Shown: in pieces, positions 7,936-16,574 of the stretch | How the letters are laid out: each line of letters opens with the position of its first letter | How positions within the stretch are numbered: the stretch's first letter is position 1 | NCBI RefSeq assembly: GCF_014203795.1 | Contig: NZ_JACHJU010000001.1 | Location: 1,178,001 to 1,242,000 of the forward strand | Source: Streptosporangium album | Lineage (GTDB): Bacteria > Actinomycetota > Actinomycetes > Streptosporangiales > Streptosporangiaceae | DNA: 64,000 bases | Direction: 5' to 3' | Position numbers and translations under genes: made by a program | The notes under the pieces: generated by a model | The model's database searches: none | What the model saw: the letters and a program-made list of their open reading frames with translations, nothing else | Told to the model about the DNA's origin: nothing

Positions 7936-8049
7936 CGGGAGGAGGAAGCCAACTTGTACGTGGCCGCGGAGAACGCCGGAGCACAGCCGCTGATCGCCAA
8001 CCGCACCGCGATCGGCCCATGGGAGCAGTTCGACATCGTCGCCGGCTGA
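7936..8049 (+). pseudogene. Fascin-like domain fragment
   Basis: A short open stretch before the TGA at 8047-8049 reads LYVAAENAGAQPLIANRTAI then GPWEQFDIVAG. This is the ending typical of fascin-like beta-trefoil modules on secreted actinobacterial hydrolases. No start or upstream domain remains. The rest of 7843-8167 holds no gene that I can see. Confidence 0.45.
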
Positions 8050-8110
8050 ACACCGGCATCCGCGTCGGGCGAGCCGCCAGGCCCGCCCGACGCTCCGCAC
8101 CTCGTCATCG

Positions 8111-8152
8111 CGCGCATGCGAGCATGCTCGCCATTTCGCGCATGCGAGCATG
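8111..8152. repeat. 26-bp-spaced direct repeat with internal palindrome
   Basis: CGCGCATGCGAGCATG occurs at 8111-8126 and again at 8137-8152. The first copy overlaps the perfect 14-bp palindrome GCGAGCATGCTCGC (8118-8131). It lies between the mobile-element remnants and the end of the sugar operon. Function is unknown. Confidence 0.6.
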
Positions 8153-8167
8153 AGGAGGCGGGCGATC

Positions 8168-8197
8168 CACCGCCGTCACCGCACGGCGACGGCGGTG
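8168..8197 (-). terminator. Hairpin downstream of the sugar operon
   Basis: CACCGCCGTC and GACGGCGGTG form a perfect 10-bp stem with a 10-nt loop, 36 bp beyond the stop of the last operon gene. There is no U-tract, as is common in high-GC actinobacteria. Confidence 0.55.
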
Positions 8198-8232
8198 AGC
8201 CGCGCGGCCGTCACAGCCGGGCGTCCAGGCCG

Positions 8233-10056
8233 TCACAGCCGGGTGAGCTCCAGATAGGAGACGGCCGGCATGGGGAGGGTGAAGCTCAGCCGCAGGGCCC
8301 CCTCCTCCACACGGACCGTGCGGGCGGGTTCCAGCTCCTGCAGGCTGTTCGCCGCGTGGAGCCGGTCCCACTGCCCGCCCTCGGGCCAGTCGGCGCCGCC
8401 GCCGACCTCAGCCCAGACCGCCCGGATGTTGGAGTGCCGCTCGTCGATCCGGTGATGGCTGAGCGTGTACTCACCCGGGACCAGCCCCTCGACGGTGAGG
8501 GCGACCTCACGGGACAGGCCCTCCTCGCCTCCGGCCTGGTCCTGGTTCAGGGTTCCGTTCCACACCAGCACCCCGACGCCACCGGCGGCCGAGCGCGCCG
8601 CCCACATCTCGACCCCCGCCGTGTCACCCGTCGCCGAACAGGCCAGCTCGTCGGCGCCCAGCCGGTCGGCCAGGGCGAGCGCGAAGTAGCGGGGCTTGCG
8701 CAGGTTGCCGACGGTGAACAGGCCGAACCCGCCGTGGAAGAGGGCCGGCGGGCGGCCCAGCTCCTCGAAGTGGTCGGAGGCCACCCAGTGGGCCAGCGCG
8801 TCCACCCGGCCGGCCGCCGACTTCATCCCGTGCAGCAGGAAGGTCGCCCCGAAGGGTCCGTCGCCGATGCCGTGGAAGTGGGTGGGGGTGGGGCCCCACT
8901 CCGTCCACCAGATCGGCGTGCCCTCGCGGCCGTGCCGTTCCAGGGTGGGACGCCAGTCGAGCGGGGCGTTGCCGTAGGTGTGCGTGGAGACGAAGTCGAG
9001 CGCGGCGCCCGAGGCGTCCACGTGGTCGATCAGCTCCTGCACCCAGCCGTTGGCCGCCGACGACGGGCCGCCGACGCGGATGTCGGGATGGACGTCCTTG
9101 ACCGCCGCGGCCGACACGTCGTACAGCCGGAAGAACTCCTCCGGCGTGCCGCTCCAGAAGACCTCCAGGTTGGCCTCGTTCCACACCTCGAAAGCCCAGT
9201 TGTCGATCACCTCACGCAGGCCGTAGCGGTCGACGAGGTGCTGGGTGAGGGCGCGGACCAGGTCGCCCCACCGGCCGTAGTCCTTCGGCGGGGAGATGAT
9301 CGCCCCGTAGCCGAAGACGGTCTTCGAGGGGTCGGAGGCCAGGTCGCGCGGCATGAACGACAGCTCCACGATCGGCCGCATGCCGAACGAGGTGACCGTG
9401 TCGTAGACCTCGTCCACCTTGCCGAAGTCGTGCACCGGCACGCCGTCGACCTCCCGGTAGACACCGAGGTCGTCGCAGAGGATCGCGTGGGCGCGCACGG
9501 TCTCGACGCCCAGCTCCTCCCGCATCGTCCGCAGGGCCCCGGTCAGCTCGGAACCGATGGGACGGCCGCCCACGGTGTCGGCGGACAGCATGTACGACAG
9601 GTGCTCGGAGCCGATCATGTACTTCCACGGCCGGGGCAGGGGCCGCGTGGTCGTGGAGGCGTCGACCCGCAGGGTCACCGTCCCCGGCGCGGCGAGCGGC
9701 GCGGCGAACACCGGCTCGGTGAAGGGCCCGGCCGCGTCCATGGTGGTGACGGCCGCGACCTTGTACCAGGCGGGTCCCTGGCCGGTGTCGACGAACCTCG
9801 GCTCCGGTACGGCCGGCACGTCGACGTCGCGCTGTTTGGTCGAGCCGTACGGCCCCGCCTCCCGCGGCGCGCGCTGGACGATGTAGCCGATGGCCCCGGC
9901 CACCGGTTCCCAGGTCAGCGTGGCGTGCCCGCCACCGGCGGTGGCACGCAGGCCGGCGGGGGCGGCGACCTCGACCTGCCCGGCCGCGGCCACCTCCCCC
10001 GACGCCTTGTGGATGCGGGCCTGCCAGTCCTGGCGTGCGGCACCGGCCGTGCTCAT
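8233..10056 (-). CDS. GH39 glycosidase (beta-xylosidase-like)
   Basis: This 607-residue protein has an N-terminal fibronectin-III-like region (about residues 30-125: ATLTWEPVAGAIGYIVQRAP) and then a GH39-type (beta/alpha)8 catalytic domain. The acid/base glutamate is in AFEVWNEANLEVFW and the nucleophile in IWWTEWGPT. A C-terminal beta domain follows. The family includes beta-xylosidases and alpha-L-iduronidases that act with retention. ATG 10056 was chosen because GGGGAG lies seven bases upstream; an ATG at 10083 lacks such a site. No signal peptide is visible, so it probably acts in the cytosol on imported oligosaccharides. It is the last gene of the LacI-controlled operon. Confidence 0.85.
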   Translation of the reverse strand: MSTAGAARQDWQARIHKASGEVAAAGQVEVAAPAGLRATAGGGHATLTWEPVAGAIGYIVQRAPREAGPYGSTKQRDVDVPAVPEPRFVDTGQGPAWYKVAAVTTMDAAGPFTEPVFAAPLAAPGTVTLRVDASTTTRPLPRPWKYMIGSEHLSYMLSADTVGGRPIGSELTGALRTMREELGVETVRAHAILCDDLGVYREVDGVPVHDFGKVDEVYDTVTSFGMRPIVELSFMPRDLASDPSKTVFGYGAIISPPKDYGRWGDLVRALTQHLVDRYGLREVIDNWAFEVWNEANLEVFWSGTPEEFFRLYDVSAAAVKDVHPDIRVGGPSSAANGWVQELIDHVDASGAALDFVSTHTYGNAPLDWRPTLERHGREGTPIWWTEWGPTPTHFHGIGDGPFGATFLLHGMKSAAGRVDALAHWVASDHFEELGRPPALFHGGFGLFTVGNLRKPRYFALALADRLGADELACSATGDTAGVEMWAARSAAGGVGVLVWNGTLNQDQAGGEEGLSREVALTVEGLVPGEYTLSHHRIDERHSNIRAVWAEVGGGADWPEGGQWDRLHAANSLQELEPARTVRVEEGALRLSFTLPMPAVSYLELTRL

Positions 10057-10103
10057 GGATATGTCTCCCCGATGGTCGGTCATGCGTGGATGTGGTCGGT
10101 CGT

Positions 10104-11726
10104 TCACTTGGGGGGCACGACGGCCCACTCCTCCTCGCCCAGCACGGGGGCGAGCTTGGCCGTGACGTCGCGGGTCGCGAAGTGGCGGCGCAGGCTGTCG
10201 TCGGCGAGCGCGTTGCCCAGCGCCATCATGATCATGCCCTGGTCGAGGGCGAGGTACTGTCTGGCGACCTTGCCGCTACGCACGGCCACCGCGTCGTAGA
10301 ACCCTCCGGGTCCGTAGGAGTCGAAGTCCGCCTTGATCTTTGCCAGGTTGGTCAGGGCCTCGCCGGGCGCGTAGCGCAGTGCGAGGAAGGACGCGTGCGG
10401 GGTGACCACTCCGTCCCCGTAGGACGCCGGCTCCGGCTGGGCCTCCCGGCAACCCTCGAACCCGTAGTCGACCGAGGTGCGCTCCTGGTCGGAGGTGTAG
10501 CCCGGGGTGTCCATGCCGATCGCGTCCACACCGTACTCGCGGTAGCCGCCGGCCGGGTTGCCGGACGGGGAGAAGCCCCAGTAGCCGTACTTGGCGTCGT
10601 TCATGCCGTGCTCGATCTGGGCGGCCACGTAGACCGGCTGGTTGCGCCCCCAGCTGCGGGCGCCCCAGACGTCCTCGGGCACGAGCTGGGGCACCATCAG
10701 CTCCTCGAACATGCTGCCGCCCCAGGTGGGCACCAGGCGCATGCCGCGGTAGCCGTACGTGCCCTCGAAGACCCTGACGCCCCGGTGCGTCTGCCAGGTC
10801 CCGACCGGCTTCTGCTCCGCCCAGGACCAGTCGCAGGTGTCGGGGAAGGTCCGCCACATGCCGTAGTAGTGCTCGGGCGGGAGCTGGCCGAGGGCGATGC
10901 CGACGTAGGTGGCGATCCGGACCTCGGTGAGCGCGCCGTAGTGGTGGCAGGTGGAGTAGACCGTGGTCCCGGAGCCGTTGTAGTCGCTCTCGACCGAGCA
11001 GCCGGCGGGCTTGGCCGGCCAGAACCCGCCGCGCAGCAGGCCCGTGCCCGCGTCGGGCTGCGCCGCCGGGTCGTAGTAGGAGCGGAAGTCCATGCCGCCG
11101 AGCAGCGTGCCGGCCTGCCTGGATGCCTCGGGTACGGCGCTGCGGACCATCATCAGGGCGGCGGCGAGCCAGCCGTTGTCCACGCTGGACAGGAACGGCT
11201 GGACGGCGGAGCCGTCCTCCGGCCAGGTGCGCACGAGCTGGAGGGTGTGCGGGTCGTACCAGTTGTAGAACTGGCCGGTCGGGGCGTGACGCTCCAGTTC
11301 GGCCGTCGAACCGAGCGCCTTGACGACGCGCCGGCGGGCCTCGCCCGGGGAGATGAGGTGGCTGTCGCGGGCGGCCACCGTGCTCCACAGGTAGCTGGCG
11401 ATGTTGGTCGGTGAGGTCACCTTGGCGCGGGTGCCCGGGTCGAGCGAGCCGTCGATCTTGTCGGCGGGCAGGCCGGTCGCCGGGTCGACCATCGCGGTCA
11501 TGGACCCCCAGGTGTCCCTGGCGTAGCGGCGCAGCACCTGCTGCCGGGAGGACGCGACCGCGGGTGAGGGGGTGACTCCGGGAGAGGAGACGGCGGGTGG
11601 CGGGGTGGCGGATACCGGAGAGGGGGTGCCGGGTGACGGACTGGCCGACGCGGGAGAGGGGAGGGCGGCGATCAGGGCGAGGGAGGCGGCCAGGGCGGTC
11701 GCACGGCGACGATGTCTGGGGGGCAT
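10104..11726 (-). CDS. Secreted glucoamylase-like (GH144-type) protein
   Basis: This 540-residue exported protein begins with a signal peptide (RRRATALAASLALIAALP, Ala-rich cleavage region) and a Pro/Ser/Thr-rich linker to about residue 60. The body matches the glycoamylase/GH144 (alpha/alpha)6 fold: SSVDNGWLAAALMMV, ESDYNGSGTTVY, PTWGGSMFEELM, YGYWGFSPSG, GVDAIGMDTPGY, VVTPHASFLAL and YLALDQGMIMMALGN. Characterised GH144 enzymes are endo-beta-1,2-glucanases, but many relatives are untested, so the substrate is open. Position in the operon suggests that it trims an extracellular glycan for the ABC importer. AAGGA precedes the ATG. Confidence 0.82.
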   Translation of the reverse strand: MPPRHRRRATALAASLALIAALPSPASASPSPGTPSPVSATPPPAVSSPGVTPSPAVASSRQQVLRRYARDTWGSMTAMVDPATGLPADKIDGSLDPGTRAKVTSPTNIASYLWSTVAARDSHLISPGEARRRVVKALGSTAELERHAPTGQFYNWYDPHTLQLVRTWPEDGSAVQPFLSSVDNGWLAAALMMVRSAVPEASRQAGTLLGGMDFRSYYDPAAQPDAGTGLLRGGFWPAKPAGCSVESDYNGSGTTVYSTCHHYGALTEVRIATYVGIALGQLPPEHYYGMWRTFPDTCDWSWAEQKPVGTWQTHRGVRVFEGTYGYRGMRLVPTWGGSMFEELMVPQLVPEDVWGARSWGRNQPVYVAAQIEHGMNDAKYGYWGFSPSGNPAGGYREYGVDAIGMDTPGYTSDQERTSVDYGFEGCREAQPEPASYGDGVVTPHASFLALRYAPGEALTNLAKIKADFDSYGPGGFYDAVAVRSGKVARQYLALDQGMIMMALGNALADDSLRRHFATRDVTAKLAPVLGEEEWAVVPPK

Positions 11727-11735
11727 GGGGCTTCC

Positions 11736-12545
11736 TTACTTGAGTCCGGTGGAGGCGATCCCCTGGGTGAAGAAGCGCTGGAGGAAGACGAAGACGACGA
11801 GGACGGGCAGCACGACGGCCACCGCCCCGGCGATGAGCAGGCCGTACTGGGTTCCCTGGTAGCCGTTGAAGATCGCCAGGGCGACGGGCAGCGTGTACCT
11901 GTCCTCGCTCTGGGCCACCACGGCGGGCCAGAGGAAGTTGTTCCACGAGCCCAGGAAGGTGATCAGGCCGAGCGTGGCCAGGGCGGGCTTGCAGAGCGGC
12001 AGGACGATCCGGAAGAAGATCCGGAACTCGCGGGCGCCGTCCACCCGCGCGGCGTGGATCAGCTCGTCGGGGATGTCCGCGATGAACTGGCGCATCAGGA
12101 AGATCCCCAGCGGGGTGACCAGGCCGGGCAGGATGATCCCGAGGAAGGTGTTGACCAGGCCGAGCTTGGCGATGAGCACGAACTGGGGGATCATCACCAC
12201 GATGGCGGGCACCGCCATCTGCGTGAGGACCAGCACGAAGATCACATTCTTGCCGCGGAAGGGCAGTTTGGCGAAGGCGTAGCCGACCATCGAGCAGAAC
12301 AGCAGGTTCCCCGCGACGACGGCGGTGGCGACCACCGCGCTGTTGAGGAACACCTGCCCGATGTCCATCTTCTCCAGCAGCTCGCCGTAGTTACCGAGCG
12401 TCCACTGACCGGGCAGGAAGGTCGGCGGATCGCGCCTGATCTCGGTCTCGGGCTTGAACGAGGTGAGCAGCGTCCAGACGAACGGGAGCACGACGAGGAC
12501 GAGTCCCACGCTGAGCAGCACGTACGTAGAGGTGCGACGTCTCAT
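11736..12545 (-). CDS. Sugar ABC transporter permease, MalG type
   Basis: This 269-residue inner-membrane protein has about six hydrophobic segments, beginning with TYVLLSVGLVLVVLPFVW. The EAA loop reads HAARVDGAREFRIFFRIVLP, the docking site for the ATPase. It is one half of a CUT1-type oligosaccharide importer. The start overlaps the stop of the upstream permease gene as ATGA, so translation is coupled. No ATPase gene is in the operon. In actinobacteria such importers often share a general MsiK-type ATPase encoded elsewhere; that is family knowledge, not seen here. Confidence 0.92.
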   Translation of the reverse strand: MRRRTSTYVLLSVGLVLVVLPFVWTLLTSFKPETEIRRDPPTFLPGQWTLGNYGELLEKMDIGQVFLNSAVVATAVVAGNLLFCSMVGYAFAKLPFRGKNVIFVLVLTQMAVPAIVVMIPQFVLIAKLGLVNTFLGIILPGLVTPLGIFLMRQFIADIPDELIHAARVDGAREFRIFFRIVLPLCKPALATLGLITFLGSWNNFLWPAVVAQSEDRYTLPVALAIFNGYQGTQYGLLIAGAVAVVLPVLVVFVFLQRFFTQGIASTGLK

Positions 12546-13486
12546 CTGGCCCTCCCGATCCGGAACTGCAGGACCGCCAGGGCGACGATCACGGTGAACA
12601 GGACGGTGGCCGCGGCACCGGCGTAGCCGTAGTTGCCGGAGCCGAACTGGTTGTAGATGGCGAGCGAGGCCGAGGTGGTCGCTCCCGCGGGACCGCCCCG
12701 GGTCATCACCAGCGGCTCCTCCATGAACTGGGCGAAACCGATGGAGCTGTAGACCGTGCAGAACAGCAGCGCCGGGCGGAGCATCGGCAGCGTGACGGAG
12801 CGGAACCGGTCCCAGCGGCCCGCGCCGTCGACCTCCGCCGCCTCGTACAGCTCCCTGGGGATGCCCTGCAGGGCGGCCAGCAGGACGACCATGTCGAATC
12901 CGAAGCTCCGCCAGGCGGTCATGACGATGATCACCGGGAGTGCGAGGCCCTCGTCGGCGAGCCAGCGGGGGCCGTCCACGCCCACCACGCCGAGCAGCTG
13001 GTTGATCAGCCCGGCGTCGGGTTCGAGGAGGAACCTCCAGGCGACCGCGATACCGACGATGCTGGTGACGTAGGGCAGGTAGTAGCCGAGCCGGAAGAAC
13101 GCGGCGGGCAGCCGGCCGATCCCCGAGTTCAGCGCGACGGCCGCGCCCAGGCCCAGGACGATGGTGAGCGGGAGCGCGGTCACCACGAAGACCAGCGTGT
13201 TGACCGCCGCCTTGCGCATGAGCTCGTCGTCGAACAGCCGGAGGTAGTTGTCCAGTCCGACGAGGTTCACCCCGAGGGGGTCGCGCACGTCGGTGCTGCG
13301 CATGTCGGTGAAGCCCATCGCGAGCTCGACCAGCAGCGGGCCGGCCCAGAACACCGCAAACGTCACGACGAAGGGCGTCACGAAGACCCAGGCGAGGCCG
13401 GTACGGCGGAGCGCACCCCGTGGGCGTTCCCTCATCGGAGCCGGTCCGGTGGAACCGCGCGCGTCCACCCGCTCGCTGACCGCCAT
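12542..13486 (-). CDS. Sugar ABC transporter permease, MalF type
   Basis: This 314-residue membrane protein has an N-terminal basic cytosolic stretch (RERPRGALRRTG) and hydrophobic helices from LAWVFVTPFVVTFAVFWAG onward. An EAA-like loop YEAAEVDGAGRWDRFRSVTL sits near residues 215-235. It pairs with the MalG-type protein encoded immediately downstream. It starts two bases after the stop of the binding-protein gene, so the three transport genes form one translational unit. Confidence 0.92.
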   Translation of the reverse strand: MAVSERVDARGSTGPAPMRERPRGALRRTGLAWVFVTPFVVTFAVFWAGPLLVELAMGFTDMRSTDVRDPLGVNLVGLDNYLRLFDDELMRKAAVNTLVFVVTALPLTIVLGLGAAVALNSGIGRLPAAFFRLGYYLPYVTSIVGIAVAWRFLLEPDAGLINQLLGVVGVDGPRWLADEGLALPVIIVMTAWRSFGFDMVVLLAALQGIPRELYEAAEVDGAGRWDRFRSVTLPMLRPALLFCTVYSSIGFAQFMEEPLVMTRGGPAGATTSASLAIYNQFGSGNYGYAGAAATVLFTVIVALAVLQFRIGRAR

Positions 13487-13488
13487 GC

Positions 13489-14739
13489 TCAGACCCCGGT
13501 CCCGATCGTCTCGGCCTGCGCCTGGACGGCCTTGGCCGTCTCCTCGGCCGTCTGCTTGCCCAGGGCCATCTTCTCGATCTCGGTCTCCATCACCTTGGCC
13601 ACCTGCTCCCAGGTCGGAACGGCCGGGACGGCCTTGGCGTCCTTGAGCGAGTCGCCGAAGACCTTGACGCGCCCGTCGGCGGTCAGCGCCGGATCCTGCC
13701 AGGCGGCCTCGACGCTGGGCAGCGCGCTGACCTTGGTGTACCAGGTGGCCTGGACCTTGGGGTCGGTGAGCCAGCCCAGGAATTTCCAGGCGGCCTCACG
13801 GTTCTTGGAGTTCTTGAAGACCACCATGTCGCTGCCGCCGACGAGGCTGGTGCCGCCGGCGCTCCCCCTGGGGTAGGGGGCGACGCCCAGCTTCTCGCCG
13901 AAGCCCTCGCCGCCCTCCTTCTCCAGGCCCGCGATCATCCACGGGCCCGAGTAGAAGGCGCCGACCTTGCCCTTGACGAACGTCTGGGGGAACGCCCCGG
14001 TCGGCTGGTCGGTCCGGGAGAGCTTGCTCTCGAAGAACGAGCCGTACTGCTTGAGCGCCTGGATCATCTGCGGGGTGTCCAGCGTCCACTTCCCGTCGGA
14101 GATGATCTCGCCGCCCGCCTGCCAGACCAGTGGCAGCACCTCCTGCCAGGAGCCCTGCCGGAAGTTCTGCTCGACGCCGAGGGAGGCGCCGCCCCTGTCC
14201 TTGAGCGCCTTGACGAAACTCGTGGTCTCCTCCCAGGTCGTGGGCGGCTTCACGCCGGCCTTCTCGGCCAGGTCCTTGCGGTAGTAGAGGGCGCGGGTCT
14301 CGACGTACCACGGCACGCCGTAGGCGGTCCCCTCCACCTCGACCGTGCCCCACGCCCCGGGGAAGAACACCGACTTGTCGATCAGGTTGCCCGGGGTGGG
14401 TTCGAGGGCGCCGGTCTTGGCCATCTCGCCCATCCAGGTGCTGCCCAGCATGGTGACGTCGGGCGTGGCGTTCCCCGCGATGGCTGCGGTGATCTTGTCA
14501 TGGGCGACGTCCCAGCCGAGCGGGGTCACCTTGACCGTGATGCCGGGGTTGGCCACCTCGAAGTCCTTCGCGAAGGCACCCAGCGCCTCCCCCTCGGCGC
14601 CGATCGCCCAGACCGTGACCTCGCCTGTGGCCTTACCGGTGTCGACGTCCTTGGCCTGCTCGGCGACTCCGTCACCACTGCGGCCGCATCCGGCGAGCAC
14701 GAGCCCGAGCGCGACGATGCCGACGGCGTACTTCTTCAC
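13489..14739 (-). CDS. Sugar-binding lipoprotein of the ABC importer
   Basis: This is a 416-residue family 1 extracellular solute-binding protein. The GTG start at 14739 follows GGAGG and overlaps the end of the regulator gene. The lipoprotein signal is KKYAVGIVALGLVLAGCG with the lipobox Cys at about residue 18. The mature part shows the usual features: GEVTVWAIGAEGEALGAF, TPDVTMLGSTWMGEMAKTGA, YGVPWYVETRALYYRKD and SGPWMIAGLEKEG. It captures the substrate at the outer membrane face and delivers it to the two permeases. The sugar is not inferable from sequence. Overlapping genes and the shared operator suggest control by the upstream LacI-type protein. Confidence 0.92.
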   Translation of the reverse strand: MKKYAVGIVALGLVLAGCGRSGDGVAEQAKDVDTGKATGEVTVWAIGAEGEALGAFAKDFEVANPGITVKVTPLGWDVAHDKITAAIAGNATPDVTMLGSTWMGEMAKTGALEPTPGNLIDKSVFFPGAWGTVEVEGTAYGVPWYVETRALYYRKDLAEKAGVKPPTTWEETTSFVKALKDRGGASLGVEQNFRQGSWQEVLPLVWQAGGEIISDGKWTLDTPQMIQALKQYGSFFESKLSRTDQPTGAFPQTFVKGKVGAFYSGPWMIAGLEKEGGEGFGEKLGVAPYPRGSAGGTSLVGGSDMVVFKNSKNREAAWKFLGWLTDPKVQATWYTKVSALPSVEAAWQDPALTADGRVKVFGDSLKDAKAVPAVPTWEQVAKVMETEIEKMALGKQTAEETAKAVQAQAETIGTGV

Positions 14740-15755
14740 TTTTCCTCCAGGGGGTGAGGACCGCAGCTCGATCGGACGATCAGCTGGGTGGAGAGGATCT
14801 GGCAGCTCGGAGCCGTGCGGGCACCGGTGATGAGCTCGTCCAGCGCCCACGCGGCGCGGGCGCCGAGGAGACGCATGGGCTGGCGCACGGTGGTGAGGGC
14901 GGGGCGGGCGTGGCGGGCGGTCATGATGTCGTCCCAGCCGGTGATCGCCACATCCCCCGGCACGTCGAGGCCGAGCTCCTCGGCCGCCAGGATGACGCCG
15001 AGGGCCACCTGGTCGTCGGCGCAGATCACCGCCTCGGGACGGCTGCCTCCCCCGAGCAGCGTCCGTCCGGCCGCGTAGCCGCCCTCCACCGTGAACTCGC
15101 ACGGCAACGGCTCGGGAGACCGGATCCCGTGGCCGGTGAGAACCCGCCGGACCCCCGTCCAGCGCTGGGTGACGTCGCCCTGGTCGTCGGCTCCGGCCAG
15201 GGCGAAGGTCGTGTAGCCATGGCCGAGCAGGTGGGCGGCGAGCGCCTCGGCGGACTCGACGTTCTCGCTGGAGACCACGTCCACTCCGTCGACGGGATCG
15301 CGGGCGAGCATGACCAGCGGCATCCCGGTGCGGACGATCTCGGCCACCACGGCGTCCTCGACCGTCCTGCCGAAGATCACCATTCCGTCCACCCGGCCGA
15401 CCAGGTCCCTGACCAGGTCTTGTACGGCCGCCCGCCCGCGGGTGGACAGGATCAGCACCGAACGGCCCAGCTCGGAGGCCACCTCCTCGTACCCGAGGAG
15501 CACCTCGGCGAAGTAGGGGCCCGACAGGTCGGGGAAGACGATCCCGTTGGCCGCGTGGCGGCCCTGGGCGAGGGAGACGCCGAGACGGCTCGGGGTGAAG
15601 CTGAGCTCCTCGACCGCCTTCAGCACCCGCTCGCGGGTTCTGGCCGCGACCGGCCCGGTGCCGCGCAGAGCCCGGGAGACCGTGGCGATGGAGACTCCCG
15701 CCCGCTGCGCCACCTCGTAGATGGTCGCACCCTGACCTTCGTCACCGTTTGGCAC
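14736..15755 (-). CDS. LacI-family transcriptional regulator of the sugar operon
   Basis: This 339-residue protein has an N-terminal LacI helix-turn-helix (TIYEVAQRAGVSIATVSRAL) and a hinge helix (TPSRLGVSLAQGR). A periplasmic-binding-protein-like effector domain follows, with NGIVFPDLSGPYF, DGMVIFGRT, PEAVICADDQVALGV and VAITGWDDI. It heads the operon and its stop overlaps the start of the binding-protein gene, so it would regulate its own transcript. The likely sites are two identical palindromic operators 24-70 bp upstream. Release would be by the imported sugar or a product of it (inference). GTG is taken as start. Confidence 0.93.
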   Translation of the reverse strand: MPNGDEGQGATIYEVAQRAGVSIATVSRALRGTGPVAARTRERVLKAVEELSFTPSRLGVSLAQGRHAANGIVFPDLSGPYFAEVLLGYEEVASELGRSVLILSTRGRAAVQDLVRDLVGRVDGMVIFGRTVEDAVVAEIVRTGMPLVMLARDPVDGVDVVSSENVESAEALAAHLLGHGYTTFALAGADDQGDVTQRWTGVRRVLTGHGIRSPEPLPCEFTVEGGYAAGRTLLGGGSRPEAVICADDQVALGVILAAEELGLDVPGDVAITGWDDIMTARHARPALTTVRQPMRLLGARAAWALDELITGARTAPSCQILSTQLIVRSSCGPHPLEEK

Positions 15756-15778
15756 CTGTCATCCGATCTGCCAGTGAA

Positions 15779-15825
15779 TGGAAGCGCTTACACTCAGCGG
15801 CGGACGGCGAGTGGAAGCGCTTACA
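15779..15825. promoter_or_regulatory. Two identical LacI-type operators
   Basis: TGGAAGCGCTTACA occurs at 15779-15792 and 15812-15825, 33 bp apart, so both copies face the same side of the helix (about three turns). The core GAAGCGCTTM is the usual LacI/GalR palindrome with a central CG. They lie directly upstream of the lacI-type gene that starts at 15755. Confidence 0.85.
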
Positions 15826-15885
15826 GTGGAGTGATCGGAGTCTGTCATCACGCGGAATCAGCGGTAAAGACCTGTTGCCGGACCG

Positions 15886-16134
15886 TTACCGAAAGCTCAC
15901 CGGCACTGCCGGGTCTCCGTGACACCGCGGGCCGTGGATGCCTTCCTTCTTCGCGACCGCCAGCGGCCCCGCGTTCCCCGGATCCTTGATCTTGAGTACG
16001 GCTCCGCCGTCCCCGACCCCGGCTGCCGCCGTCGCCTTCCCCGGGGCGGCGCCTCCGCAGGCGGCAGCGAGCGCGGTGAGCGACAGCGCCGCGACCACGA
16101 CCGCGGTGCGCGTCCGTCGACGAGATGTCCACAT
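15886..16134 (-). pseudogene. Solute-binding lipoprotein, N-terminal fragment
   Basis: The ATG at 16134 opens a lipoprotein signal (RTRTAVVVAALSLTALAAAC, lipobox Cys). After it comes AVLKIKDPGNAGPLAVAKKE, the start of a SsuA/NitT-type substrate-binding protein. Family members continue for about 300 residues; here similarity is lost after roughly 70 and a stop follows. The matching ABC permease and ATPase genes are absent. The rest was probably lost by deletion next to the sugar operon. Confidence 0.65.
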
Positions 16135-16335
16135 GATGAATTGGCCCCTTACAGGTCTGAATGGTGAAGATGCGCGCACGCCTGACGTAGCGAGGGCGTG
16201 GTGACGTGCGGGAACGGAGGCTGAGGCTCAACGCTGGGAACGGAGCGCGCTCACGGACAGAGACTGCTGTCCAGGCGCATGAAGTCGACGACCCGGCGGA
16301 GGGTCAGGGGGACGTACGGCACATTTCCTATATTT

Positions 16336-16354
16336 CAGGTAGGTTTAACCTAAG
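16336..16354. promoter_or_regulatory. Iron-box-like operator (DtxR/IdeR type)
   Basis: On the minus strand, reading from 16353 down, TTAGGTTAAACCTACCTGA agrees with the 19-bp IdeR consensus at about 14 of 19 positions, with one arm (TTAGGTTA) perfect. It lies about 200 bp upstream of the truncated binding-protein gene at 15886-16134. Match counted by eye. Confidence 0.35.
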
Positions 16355-16574
16355 TCAAGCCCGGTCCGCATACTGACACCCGGAGCCGGCCGCGGAGAGG
16401 GCCCGCGTGCGCCTGTCCGCCCTGCGGGACCCGCGCCTTTCGGGTGAAGAGCGGGGCCGTTCAGGCCTGGACCGGTGATCGGCGCGTGGACCGCGCCGTG
16501 GACACGCCGGCGTTCGGTGATCTTCGAGTGCGGGGTGGCGCGGATAGAGTGGCCACAACCATCGGGGGTTACTC

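Noticed and set aside
10035..11414. Long plus-strand open frames opposite the GH144/GH39 genes
   Set aside because: They are high-GC antisense frames without family motifs; the minus-strand genes have signals, motifs and operon spacing.
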